NCBI GenBank assembly: GCA_038125725.1
Contig: JAYPEK010000006.1
Coordinates: 67,068 to 131,067, forward strand
Origin: TMED8 sp038125725
Lineage (GTDB): Bacteria; Pseudomonadota; Alphaproteobacteria; Rhodospirillales; Casp-alpha2
Reading direction: 5' to 3'
DNA: 64,000 nt
The notes below the pieces were generated by a model, which had not been told where the DNA came from, searched no databases, and worked only from the letters and a program-made list of their open reading frames with translations. Both the position numbers and the translations under genes were made by a program. Shown here piece by piece: positions 33,545-41,339 of this stretch (the first letter of the stretch is position 1; the number at the start of each line of letters is the position of its first letter).

Positions 33545-34114
33545 ATGCCCAGTGAGCCCGAAAAGACCACAACCGAGGACGGCACCATCGAATGGCGCCT
33601 GAAAGACGAATTGCACAGGGACGACGGCCCCGCGGTCGAGCGCCCGGACGGCGTCCGGGTCTGGTTCCAGGCCGGCAAGCAGCACCGCCGCGACGGTCCC
33701 GCCGTGGAATATCCGGACGGCACCAAGGAATGGTGGGTGAGGGGGGAGTTGCACCGTGAAGACGGCCCCGCCGTGATCGAGGCCGACGGCACCCAGGAAT
33801 GGCACCAGCACGGCGAGCACCACCGCGAAGACGGCCCCGCCGTGATCCGTTGGGACGGCGTGCAGCAGTGGTGGGTGAACGGCGTGCGCCATCGCGCCGA
33901 TGGCCCGGCGGTGATCGAGGAGGGGGAAATGCGGCAGTGGTGGACGAACGGCCACCTGCACCGAGAGGACGGCCCGGCCATCGAATACGAGGACGGGTCC
34001 GCCGACTGGTACCTGCTCGACATCCCGGTGGACGAGGAAACCGTGATGGATGCGGAAAAGCGCCGCGCCTTCATCGAGGCGCACATCAACCCGGAACCGC
34101 CGACTGAAGGTTAG
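33545..34114 (+). CDS. Protein of six exact 23-residue HRxDGPAV repeats
   Basis: Residues 24-161 of this 189-residue protein are six tandem units of exactly 23 residues, each starting HR-x-DGPAV/I and continuing x-x-x-DG-x-x-x-W-x-x-x-G. A part unit precedes them at residues 11-23. The unit resembles MORN-like beta hairpins seen in phage and bacterial proteins. It has no signal peptide and an acidic charge. The units differ at many codons, so the repeat is old rather than a recent slippage product. The ATG 33545 is used; a TTG at 33527 is in frame. Function is unknown. It converges on the SDR gene with a four-base overlap. Confidence 0.75.
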   Translation: MPSEPEKTTTEDGTIEWRLKDELHRDDGPAVERPDGVRVWFQAGKQHRRDGPAVEYPDGTKEWWVRGELHREDGPAVIEADGTQEWHQHGEHHREDGPAVIRWDGVQQWWVNGVRHRADGPAVIEEGEMRQWWTNGHLHREDGPAIEYEDGSADWYLLDIPVDEETVMDAEKRRAFIEAHINPEPPTEG

Positions 34115-34875
34115 TGGATCAAAAGCCCGCCGTTGGCGTCGATCACAGTGCCGGTGACAAAGCTGGACAGGGGCGACGCCAGGAACAGGCAAACGCCGGC
34201 GATCTCGTCCGAGGTGCCGAGCCGGCCCAAGGGCACGCCGGTGGCGATCCGGTTCTTGATCTCGCGCGTCATGGCGCCCTTGGTGAAATCGTTGTCGATG
34301 GGACCGGGCGCGATGGCGTTGACGCGGATGGCGTCGGGCGCCAGCTCGCGGGCCAGCGCCTTGGCGAGGCCCATGATCCCTGCCTTCGACGCGGCATAGT
34401 GCGAGCGGCCGAAGACGCCGCCGCCGTTCTCGCCGGCGATCGATGACATCAGCACCATGGCGCCGCCGCTGGCCTGCTTCATGATCGGCGCCGTGGCGCG
34501 CGCCATGTTGAAGCTGCCCTTCAGGTTGACCGCCATGATCTCGTCGTATTCGGCGTCGGAGACCTCCATCAGCGGCGTGCCGAAAACGAGACCGGCGTTG
34601 TTGACCAGGATATCAATGCCGCCGAGGGCGTCGGCGGCTTTCGCCACCGCTTGCTCGCAGTTGGCACGCTCGCGCACGTCGCAGGAAAGGGCGGCGTGGC
34701 CGTCGCCCAGTTCCGCCGCCCGTGCTTCGGCTTCGGCGATATCGTGGTCGAGCAGTACCACCCGCGCGCCGTGATGTGCGAACAGCCGGGCCGCGGCGAA
34801 ACCGATACCCGACGCGGTCGCCGAGCCCGTCACGATGGCGCGCTTTCCCGCCAAAAGCGGACCCGGTCCCATCAT
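34111..34875 (-). CDS. Short-chain dehydrogenase/reductase
   Basis: This 254-residue classical SDR has a TGSATASGIGFAAARLFA cofactor loop (the usual TGxxxGxG stretched by one residue), an NNAG motif at ILVNNAGLVFG near residue 92, a catalytic serine in LMSSIAGENG, and YAASK near 160. The C-terminus GTVIDANGGLLIH is of FabG type. It likely uses NADP(H), but the substrate cannot be told. Its start overlaps the fliL stop (ATGATG), so it is co-transcribed with fliL, with no clear functional link. Confidence 0.88.
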   Translation of the reverse strand: MMGPGPLLAGKRAIVTGSATASGIGFAAARLFAHHGARVVLLDHDIAEAEARAAELGDGHAALSCDVRERANCEQAVAKAADALGGIDILVNNAGLVFGTPLMEVSDAEYDEIMAVNLKGSFNMARATAPIMKQASGGAMVLMSSIAGENGGGVFGRSHYAASKAGIMGLAKALARELAPDAIRVNAIAPGPIDNDFTKGAMTREIKNRIATGVPLGRLGTSDEIAGVCLFLASPLSSFVTGTVIDANGGLLIH

Positions 34876-35399
34876 TGCAGGAGGAAGTCCTTGAACAGGA
34901 TGCCATGCACCCGAGCCGGCGCGATCACTTGGTTGATGATGTTGACCAGGTCGAAGCGCAGCTTGTCGGAGCCCGCCTTGCCGACAAGGTCCTGGCGCTC
35001 TTGTTCGCGCAGGTGCGAGCGCACGCGGTCGACGATGGCCGTCTCGTTGTCGACCAGAAGGTCGACGTCGTTCTTGTTCACCTGCACCACCACCTCGACG
35101 CGCAGGAACGGCGAGCGGCAGCGGCCGGTCTTGAGGTCGGCCTTGATCACCGGCAGCGGATGGCGGACCGGCACGCCGAGGTCGATTTCCAGCTTGGTCT
35201 TTTCGCGCTCGATGCCGAACAGCGGGTCCAGCAGGCCCAACATGAAGGCGCCGCCGCCGCCGAGGATCAGCAGCGCCAACAGCCCGCCACCGCCGATCAT
35301 CATCAGCTTCTTCTTGGAGGCCTTTTTCGGCTTTTCCTTGCCATCGCCTTCGTCGTCGATGCCGTCAATGTCTTCCAGACCATCGTTTTCGTCGGCCAT
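34872..35399 (-). CDS. fliL: FliL-family flagellar basal body protein
   Basis: FliL sits around the flagellar stator and supports motor torque. The 175-residue protein has an acidic cytoplasmic tail, a lysine stretch (KEKPKKASKKK), one membrane helix (about residues 32-53) and a periplasmic domain that ends in VHGILFKDFLLQ, typical for FliL. No other flagellar gene is in the window, so it is separated from the main cluster. Confidence 0.8.
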   Translation of the reverse strand: MADENDGLEDIDGIDDEGDGKEKPKKASKKKLMMIGGGGLLALLILGGGGAFMLGLLDPLFGIEREKTKLEIDLGVPVRHPLPVIKADLKTGRCRSPFLRVEVVVQVNKNDVDLLVDNETAIVDRVRSHLREQERQDLVGKAGSDKLRFDLVNIINQVIAPARVHGILFKDFLLQ

Positions 35400-35466
35400 G
35401 CTGGTCTTCCGAAGCTAGCGCAGTGAGGGTGGTGAGCGGCTAGAATAAGGCAAAAAGCGCCGCCCG

Positions 35467-35502
35467 TGGCAAGTTCTAGGGCAAGTTCTAGGGCAAGTTC
35501 TA
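35467..35502. repeat. Three tandem 12-base repeats that include the DUF455 stop codon
   Basis: The unit GGGCAAGTTCTA occurs twice exactly (35479-35490, 35491-35502), preceded by a third copy with one change (35467-35478). Read on the minus strand each unit supplies TAG, so the DUF455 gene ends in three in-frame stops 12 bases apart. Likely a slippage duplication. Confidence 0.8.
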
Positions 35503-36306
35503 GGAGGCTCGGGTCAGAGGTTCGTAGAAAGCGCGCTCCATGCCGGCCTCGGCGCGGGCGGCGTGGTTAAAGGGCGGCTTGATCTGGCCCATGAAGCGTT
35601 CGCGCACCAGGGCGTGGAAGGCCGCGGGCGCATCGATGCCGCGCCGCGTCGCCAGGAACCGGAACCAGCGCACGCCGGCGGCGACGTGCGGCATTTCCTC
35701 GGCGCCGATGGTGGCCAGGATTTCCGCACTTCCGCGGTCGCCGTTTTCGGTCAATTTCGCCACCGCCGCCGGCGTCGTATCGAGGCCACGCGCCTCCAGT
35801 ACCATCGGCACCAGCGCCAGCCTGGCCATCAGGTCGTCGGCGGTATCGGTGGCCGCCTGCCAAAGCCCGTCGTGCGCCGGCAGGTCGCCGTAGCCGCCGC
35901 CGAGCTCTCGCATGCGCTCGTCCAGCATCCGGAAATGCCGGGCTTCATCGTCCGCCACGCCGACCCAATCGTCGTAGAAGGCCCTTGGCAGACCCTCATG
36001 TGTGAAGCGCGCGACGATATCCCAGGCAAGATCGATGGCATTGCATTCGATATGCGCGATGGCGTGCAGGAAGGCGAGGCGCCCGGCGGCACCACCTTTC
36101 CGGCGCCTGGGCATATCCTTGGGCAGGCGTAACTCGGGTCGTGCCGGACGGGCGGGACGGGCGGGCAGGTTAGCTACGCCGATATCGGTGATCGCGCCCG
36201 CGCGCCAGGCTTCGGCGAATTCGTGGGTGAGTGCGACCTTGTCCCTCGGTTCCGGCGTGCCGAGAATCCGAAGGGCGGCCTCCGAAAGCGTCGCGGGCGG
36301 GCTCAC
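35500..36306 (-). CDS. DUF455 ferritin-like protein
   Basis: The 268-residue protein belongs to a family with a di-iron ferritin-like four-helix bundle related to tRNA-modifying MiaE. The metal motifs are visible: AHIECNAIDLAWD near residue 93, DDEARHFRMLDERM near 125, and GAEEMPHVAAG near 215. Its start is GTG 36304-36306, overlapping the bcp stop (GTGA), so it is translationally coupled to bcp, a redox enzyme. An in-frame upstream extension to 36456 has no similarity. Stop codon is in the repeat at 35467-35502. Confidence 0.83.
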   Translation of the reverse strand: MSPPATLSEAALRILGTPEPRDKVALTHEFAEAWRAGAITDIGVANLPARPARPARPELRLPKDMPRRRKGGAAGRLAFLHAIAHIECNAIDLAWDIVARFTHEGLPRAFYDDWVGVADDEARHFRMLDERMRELGGGYGDLPAHDGLWQAATDTADDLMARLALVPMVLEARGLDTTPAAVAKLTENGDRGSAEILATIGAEEMPHVAAGVRWFRFLATRRGIDAPAAFHALVRERFMGQIKPPFNHAARAEAGMERAFYEPLTRAS

Positions 36307-36767
36307 AGCGCCTGGACGGCCTCCAGGACTTCCTGGGCGTGTCCTTTTACCTTCACCTTGGGCCAGACCTTGGCGATCTTGCCCTTGCCGTCGATGACGA
36401 AGGTGGCGCGCACGATTCCCATGAACTCGCGGCCCATGAACTTCTTCAATTGCCAAACGCCATAGGCCTCGCAGAGCGTGCCTTCTTCGTCCGAGACCAG
36501 TTGGAAGTTGAGGTCGTGTTTGGCCTTGAAGTTGTCGTGGCGCTTGACGCTATCCTTGGACGCGCCGACGACGACGGCGCCGGCCTTTTCGAACTGTTTG
36601 GCGAGGTCGCGGAAGTCCTGGGCCTCGGTTGTGCAGCCGGGTGTCATGTCCTTGGGATAGAAATACAGCACCACGGTCTTGCCCTTGAGGTCCTTCAGCG
36701 ACAGCGTGCCGCCGCCGTCCGTTGGCAGGGAGAAATCCGGGGCCTTGTCGCCGACATCCAAAGTCAT
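36303..36767 (-). CDS. bcp: Thioredoxin-dependent peroxiredoxin Bcp
   Basis: The 154-residue protein reduces hydroperoxides. The peroxidatic cysteine is C45 in PKDMTPGCTTEAQDFRD. A second cysteine lies in GTLCEAYG near residue 99 and may resolve it. The family fold is complete (GDKAPDFSLPTDGG at the start, VIDGKGKIAKVWPKVKVKGH near the end). It overlaps the DUF455 gene and diverges from the alpha/beta hydrolase. Confidence 0.94.
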   Translation of the reverse strand: MTLDVGDKAPDFSLPTDGGGTLSLKDLKGKTVVLYFYPKDMTPGCTTEAQDFRDLAKQFEKAGAVVVGASKDSVKRHDNFKAKHDLNFQLVSDEEGTLCEAYGVWQLKKFMGREFMGIVRATFVIDGKGKIAKVWPKVKVKGHAQEVLEAVQAL

Positions 36768-36877
36768 GAGAAGCTCCTTGTCTTAAAACCGATGCGATAG
36801 CGGCCTTAAAATCGTGCCTGTCGGCGGCCGAATCAAGGCGTTATGATCCGGCCCGGTTGAAACGGGAGAGCTTAAGC

Positions 36878-37594
36878 GTGGCGAGTTTCGTATTGGTGCA
36901 TGGTGCCTATCACGGCGCCTGGTGTTGGGGTCGCCTGCGCCGGCGGCTGGAATTGGCCGGTCACCGGGTTTTCGCCGACGACCTGCCGGGCCATGGCGCG
37001 GCCTTCGATCCCACGCAGATGACGCTCGCCAATTACGCCAACGCCACGGCGGCCCTGGTCACCGGCTTGGGCGGCGGCGTGTACCTGGTCGGGCATTCGA
37101 TGGCCGGTGCGGTCATCGCCGAGGTGGCGGAACGCATCCCGGATGCGCTTCACCGTATCATCTTTCTCACCGCCTACCTGCCGGCAAATGGTCAGTCGAT
37201 CTCGGACCTGGCGCGCATGGACGAGCAGGTGCGCATCAAGCTGGAACGTCTCGATATCGACGGCGTGCCCTGCGTCGACATCGACGAAGAGGCCCTGGCC
37301 AAACACTTTTACCCCGATGCCAATCCCGACCAATTGGCCTGGGTGCGGGACAAGGTGCATCCGCAGGCGGTCGAGCCATTTGCGAAGCCGGTGCGGCTGA
37401 CGGCGGAAAAATTCGGGCGCGTGCCGCGCGCTTATGTGCATTGCGAGAAGGACCGCGCCATCGGCCTGTTCTTGCAGCGCCGCATGGAGGCGGCGACGCC
37501 CTGCGATCCGGTCTTGCGCCTGGCCGGCGATCACTCGCCCTTCGTCACCGCCGTCGATGCGTTGGCGTCGGTGCTGCACGAATTGGCGGTTTGA
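36878..37594 (+). CDS. Alpha/beta hydrolase (esterase-like)
   Basis: The 238-residue protein has the alpha/beta hydrolase core: oxyanion-hole HGAYHGAWCW near residue 8, the nucleophile elbow GHSMAG with S74, and the histidine in AGDHSPFVT near 225. It resembles plant methylesterase/hydroxynitrile-lyase types. The start is GTG 36878, with GGGAGAG upstream; an in-frame TTG at 36857 is less likely. The substrate is unknown. It converges on a secreted EF-hand gene. Confidence 0.82.
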   Translation: MASFVLVHGAYHGAWCWGRLRRRLELAGHRVFADDLPGHGAAFDPTQMTLANYANATAALVTGLGGGVYLVGHSMAGAVIAEVAERIPDALHRIIFLTAYLPANGQSISDLARMDEQVRIKLERLDIDGVPCVDIDEEALAKHFYPDANPDQLAWVRDKVHPQAVEPFAKPVRLTAEKFGRVPRAYVHCEKDRAIGLFLQRRMEAATPCDPVLRLAGDHSPFVTAVDALASVLHELAV

Positions 37595-37598
37595 GGCG

Positions 37599-38159
37599 TT
37601 ATTCGTCTTTGTCGTTGTCGTTGCCACGGTAGCTGCGGGTGCCGCCGCCGCCGTCACCGCCGGGATCGGTGTAGTAGCTGGAATTGCCGAGAGCGTTCAG
37701 GGTCTGATACAGCGCGGCGTCGACCTCCTTGCCGCCGATGCCGTCGAGCCGTTTTCTCAGCGCGCGTTCTTGGCGAACCGGAATCACCACGCCCGCGAGC
37801 GGCCTGCCATCGGCCAGCAGGTCGCCGGCCCCGAATACTCGGCCCGACGCCCAGCCGGCGATTCGGATCAGCCAGGCATGGGTCATCTCGCCCTTGCTGA
37901 TCCATTTGTCGCCGTCGAAGTCATAGGCGCGGAGCCACTGGGCGGTGTTCAGGAACGACGCGGCGGAGACAGAGAACGTCGGTAGCGGCAGGCCCAACCG
38001 CCAGGCTTCCGGCTCGTCGAGCGCCACCACCTGAAGATAGGGTTTTGCGGTGCCGTCGACCCGAAGCGACAGTTGCGAGAGATCGCGGTCCTGGGCGTTT
38101 GCCTCGGCGATCATGCCGGCCAGAAGGAGTGCGGCAAGCGGAAGAAATCCAGTCTTCAT
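37599..38159 (-). CDS. Secreted protein with one EF-hand-like loop
   Basis: The 186-residue precursor has a signal peptide (cleavage near ANA-QDR). One canonical EF-hand loop is visible at residues 80-91: D80, D82, D84, then E91 in DFDGDKWISKGE. The tail is low complexity (PGGDGGGGTRSYRGNDNDKDE). A calcium-binding periplasmic role is plausible. It follows glnE by 86 bases on the same strand. No family recognised. Confidence 0.6.
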   Translation of the reverse strand: MKTGFLPLAALLLAGMIAEANAQDRDLSQLSLRVDGTAKPYLQVVALDEPEAWRLGLPLPTFSVSAASFLNTAQWLRAYDFDGDKWISKGEMTHAWLIRIAGWASGRVFGAGDLLADGRPLAGVVIPVRQERALRKRLDGIGGKEVDAALYQTLNALGNSSYYTDPGGDGGGGTRSYRGNDNDKDE

Positions 38160-38245
38160 CGAAGGAAATCCCAAGGTTATCAAGAGTTTATTTTATATAC
38201 TCCCGGTGGCGTCGCCATTCAATCGGTCCAGCCGGCGCGCGGGCT

Positions 38246-41245
38246 TCAAATCAGCGGCACCGGCGCTTCCTCATCGTCTTCCGCCGGTTTCGGCAGGGCC
38301 TGGGCGGGCGCTTCGATGAGGTCCTGGAAAAGGCCATAGGCCTCGGCCGCATTGAAATGCATGACGGTTTCCAACTCCTTGAAATCGCCGGCGCCGCCGG
38401 CCTTGGCCAGGCGGCTCTTCAGCGCTTCCGGAAACTCGGCCACGCGTTCCGGCGTCGGGTCGTCCTCGACCGTCAGGCTGAGCATGCCCTGCAGCGCGTG
38501 CCAGAATTTGAGCGTCGAGGAAAGGCGCCGTTCGATGGCGGCGTCCAGCACCCCGGCGGCGGCCAGATTGGCCAGCGCCTGGCTGGTGTTGGAGGAAAGT
38601 ATTTCCGGATGCTCGGCGGCGTGGCGCAGCGTCAGGTATTGCTGGATAAACTCGATATCGACCATGCCGCCGCGAAGCTGTTTCAGCGACCACAGGCACT
38701 CCGCCGGCTTTTCCCGTGCCAGGCGTTCGCGCATGTCGGCGACATCGCGCAGCAGCTTGACCGGATCGCGCGGTCGCACCAGGACGTCGCGAATTTCCGC
38801 TTCGACGGCGGCCCGGTAGGTGGCCGAAGTGGCGAAAAACACCCGCGCCCGGATCATGGCCATGTGCTCCCAGGTCCAGGCCTGTTCGGCATGGTAGAGA
38901 CGGAAGGCCTCGGTGGTGGTGGCGACGGGACCGGCGTTGCCGGACGGACGCAGCCGCATGTCCACCTCGTAGAGGCTGCCCTCGGCGGTCAACACGGTGA
39001 TGGCATTGATCAACCGCTGGCCCAGGCGGGCATAGTACTGGGTCGGTGCCAACGGCTTCTTGCCGTCGGAAAACTCGGCGTCAGCCGGAACGTCGTAGAC
39101 GAACACCAGGTCCAGATCCGAGCTGGCGCTCATTTCCCGGCTGCCCAGCTTGCCGAGCGCGACGACAGCCATCTCGCCGCCGGCGATGACGCCGTGGTTG
39201 TGGGCGAATTCGTCGGCGACCGGATGGAACAACCGCCCGACGACGGTCTCGGCGATATCGCTCAAGGCCCGCGATGCGGTCTCGGGATCGACCGTGCCTT
39301 GCAGGCGCAGCACGCCGACCTGGAAACGGCGGTCGTGCGCCCAGCGCCTGGAGGCATCGAGCTTGGCCTCGAAATAGTCGGCGCGGCCCAGCACCGCATC
39401 CAGTTCCGCCGCCAGTTCATCTGCGTCCGGCAACTCGCCGAAGAAATCACCGGTCAGCACCGCATCCAGGACCGAGGGATGGCTGCTCATGTGGCGCGCG
39501 AGCCTTGGCGCCGTGCCAATGATTTCGGCGATCAGGTCGAGCAGGTGCGGATTGGCCTGGAACATGGAGAACAACTGCACCCCCGCCGGCAGCCCCTTGA
39601 GAAAGGCATCGAAGCGGAGGAAGGCGGCATCCGGGTCGGCGGTGGCGCCGAGCGCGCGCAGCAGGCGCGGCATCAGTTCGGTAAGGATTTCGCGCGCCCG
39701 CGTGCTCTGTGTTGCCCGGTGGTGGCCGTGGTGCCAGGCGCGGACCAGACTGTCGACGGTTTCCGGTGCCTTGAAGCCCAAGTTGCGGATGGTCTTGAGC
39801 GTGTCCGGATCGGGGTCGCCGCCGGTGAAGACCAGGTTGCCGCTGCCCTCGGCGCCCAATGACGGCGCCTCGGGGAACAGATGTGCGTAGTGATCGTGCA
39901 CGCGCCGCAAGTGCATCAGCAAGGTTTCGCTGAAGGCGTCCGCCGAGGCGAAGCCCAGAAACGTCGCCAGTCGCGCGTAGCTTTCGTCGTGTTCCGGCAG
40001 CACCTGGGATTGTTCGTCGTTGATCATCTGCAGGCGGTGCTCGACGCCGCGCAGGAAGACGTAGGACTCGGTCAATTCCCCGGCCGTCTCCGCAGCGCAC
40101 TGGCCGAAGGCTGTGAGATCGGCGAGCGCCTCGACCGTCACCGGCGAGCGCAGGCTCGGCTCGCGCCCGCCCCAGATCAGCTGCTGAGTCTGGGCGAAGA
40201 ACTCGATCTCGCGGATGCCGCCGGGGCCGAGCTTGACGTTGTGGCCGCGGGTCTTGATGTCGGTGCCGCCCTTGTGGGCGTTGATTTGGCGCTTGATCGA
40301 ATGGATGTCCTGGATGGCGGCGAAGTCCAGGCTCTTGCGCCAGATGAACGGCTGCAGGAACTTGAGGAATTCCGCGCCCGCCTCCAAGTCGCCGGCGACG
40401 GTGCGGGCCTTGATCATCGCCGCGCGTTCCCAGTTCTGGCCGATGCTCTCGTAATAGGTTTCGGCGGCGAGCACCGACATGGCCAGCGGCATGGCGCTGG
40501 GGTCGGGACGCAGGCGCAGGTCGGTGCGGAACACGTAGCCGTCGGCGGTGCGCTCGTCCATCAGCTTCACCAGGTTGCGGGTCAAACGTACGAAACCCTG
40601 TTGCAGCCGATCGGGCTGGGAAGTTTCAATCCTGTCCGTGTCATAGAGCACGATGAGATCGATATCGCTGGAATAGTTGAGTTCACGTGCGCCGAGTTTG
40701 CCCATGCCAATGACGATCAGGCCCGACCCTTTGAGTGGATCTTCCGGATGCGGCAATTGCAGGACGTTCTGCGACGCCGCCTGGCGGATCAGGTGGCGGA
40801 GCGCCAGTTCCAGCGCGCTGGCGGCGAAATCGGAAAGCCCGCCGGTGACCCGCTCCAGGGGCCATGATCCGGCGATATCGGCGAGCGCGATGGTAATTGC
40901 CGCGCGCCGCTTGGCGATCCGGAGGATTCGGGCTATGTCATTGTCATTAATTGATTCTTCGTATCTTTCCGTTAGATCGGAAAGAATTCGCGTAAAGGCC
41001 GTATCGGGTCCGTCGCGCAAAAGATCGCAGACGAATCCGGCATCACGCAAGACCGCCTGGCTGAGGAAGGGGCTGTTGCCGAAAACACAATCCATGAGCG
41101 CGCCGGTGGCGGGATCATCGAGAACCGATGCCGCGAGATCATGTTCGGCCCGCTCGAGCCAGTCCTGGCGTGACGAATTCACGGCCTCCGCATCGAACGG
41201 CGCGGGGATGGATTGCATGCTGTCTGTGAAGCTGAAATGAGGCAT
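38246..41245 (-). CDS. glnE: Bifunctional glutamine synthetase adenylyltransferase/deadenylylase
   Basis: GlnE sets glutamine synthetase activity by adding or removing AMP in response to PII. The 999-residue protein has two nucleotidyltransferase halves: the N-terminal removase with SSDIDLIVLYDTDR near residue 200, and the C-terminal transferase with SSDLDLVFVYDVPAD near 710, joined by a helical region with KLGPGGIREIEFFAQ near 335. The chosen ATG 41245 gives a normal length; an in-frame upstream start adds 15 residues. It diverges from the YhdP-like gene. Confidence 0.95.
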   Translation of the reverse strand: MPHFSFTDSMQSIPAPFDAEAVNSSRQDWLERAEHDLAASVLDDPATGALMDCVFGNSPFLSQAVLRDAGFVCDLLRDGPDTAFTRILSDLTERYEESINDNDIARILRIAKRRAAITIALADIAGSWPLERVTGGLSDFAASALELALRHLIRQAASQNVLQLPHPEDPLKGSGLIVIGMGKLGARELNYSSDIDLIVLYDTDRIETSQPDRLQQGFVRLTRNLVKLMDERTADGYVFRTDLRLRPDPSAMPLAMSVLAAETYYESIGQNWERAAMIKARTVAGDLEAGAEFLKFLQPFIWRKSLDFAAIQDIHSIKRQINAHKGGTDIKTRGHNVKLGPGGIREIEFFAQTQQLIWGGREPSLRSPVTVEALADLTAFGQCAAETAGELTESYVFLRGVEHRLQMINDEQSQVLPEHDESYARLATFLGFASADAFSETLLMHLRRVHDHYAHLFPEAPSLGAEGSGNLVFTGGDPDPDTLKTIRNLGFKAPETVDSLVRAWHHGHHRATQSTRAREILTELMPRLLRALGATADPDAAFLRFDAFLKGLPAGVQLFSMFQANPHLLDLIAEIIGTAPRLARHMSSHPSVLDAVLTGDFFGELPDADELAAELDAVLGRADYFEAKLDASRRWAHDRRFQVGVLRLQGTVDPETASRALSDIAETVVGRLFHPVADEFAHNHGVIAGGEMAVVALGKLGSREMSASSDLDLVFVYDVPADAEFSDGKKPLAPTQYYARLGQRLINAITVLTAEGSLYEVDMRLRPSGNAGPVATTTEAFRLYHAEQAWTWEHMAMIRARVFFATSATYRAAVEAEIRDVLVRPRDPVKLLRDVADMRERLAREKPAECLWSLKQLRGGMVDIEFIQQYLTLRHAAEHPEILSSNTSQALANLAAAGVLDAAIERRLSSTLKFWHALQGMLSLTVEDDPTPERVAEFPEALKSRLAKAGGAGDFKELETVMHFNAAEAYGLFQDLIEAPAQALPKPAEDDEEAPVPLI

Positions 41246-41339
41246 AATAAGGCTCGATTTATGGCGGCAGACTGCGGGATCGACCGGCATCGGTCAAGGT
41301 CGGTGCGCGGCGTTTTCCAAGAGGACTTGAGGTAGCGGC

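Noticed and set aside
33614..34027. Regularly spaced repeat with 69-base period that could resemble a CRISPR array
   Set aside because: The repeat is a protein repeat in one frame; the DNA units differ widely and there are no spacers or cas genes.
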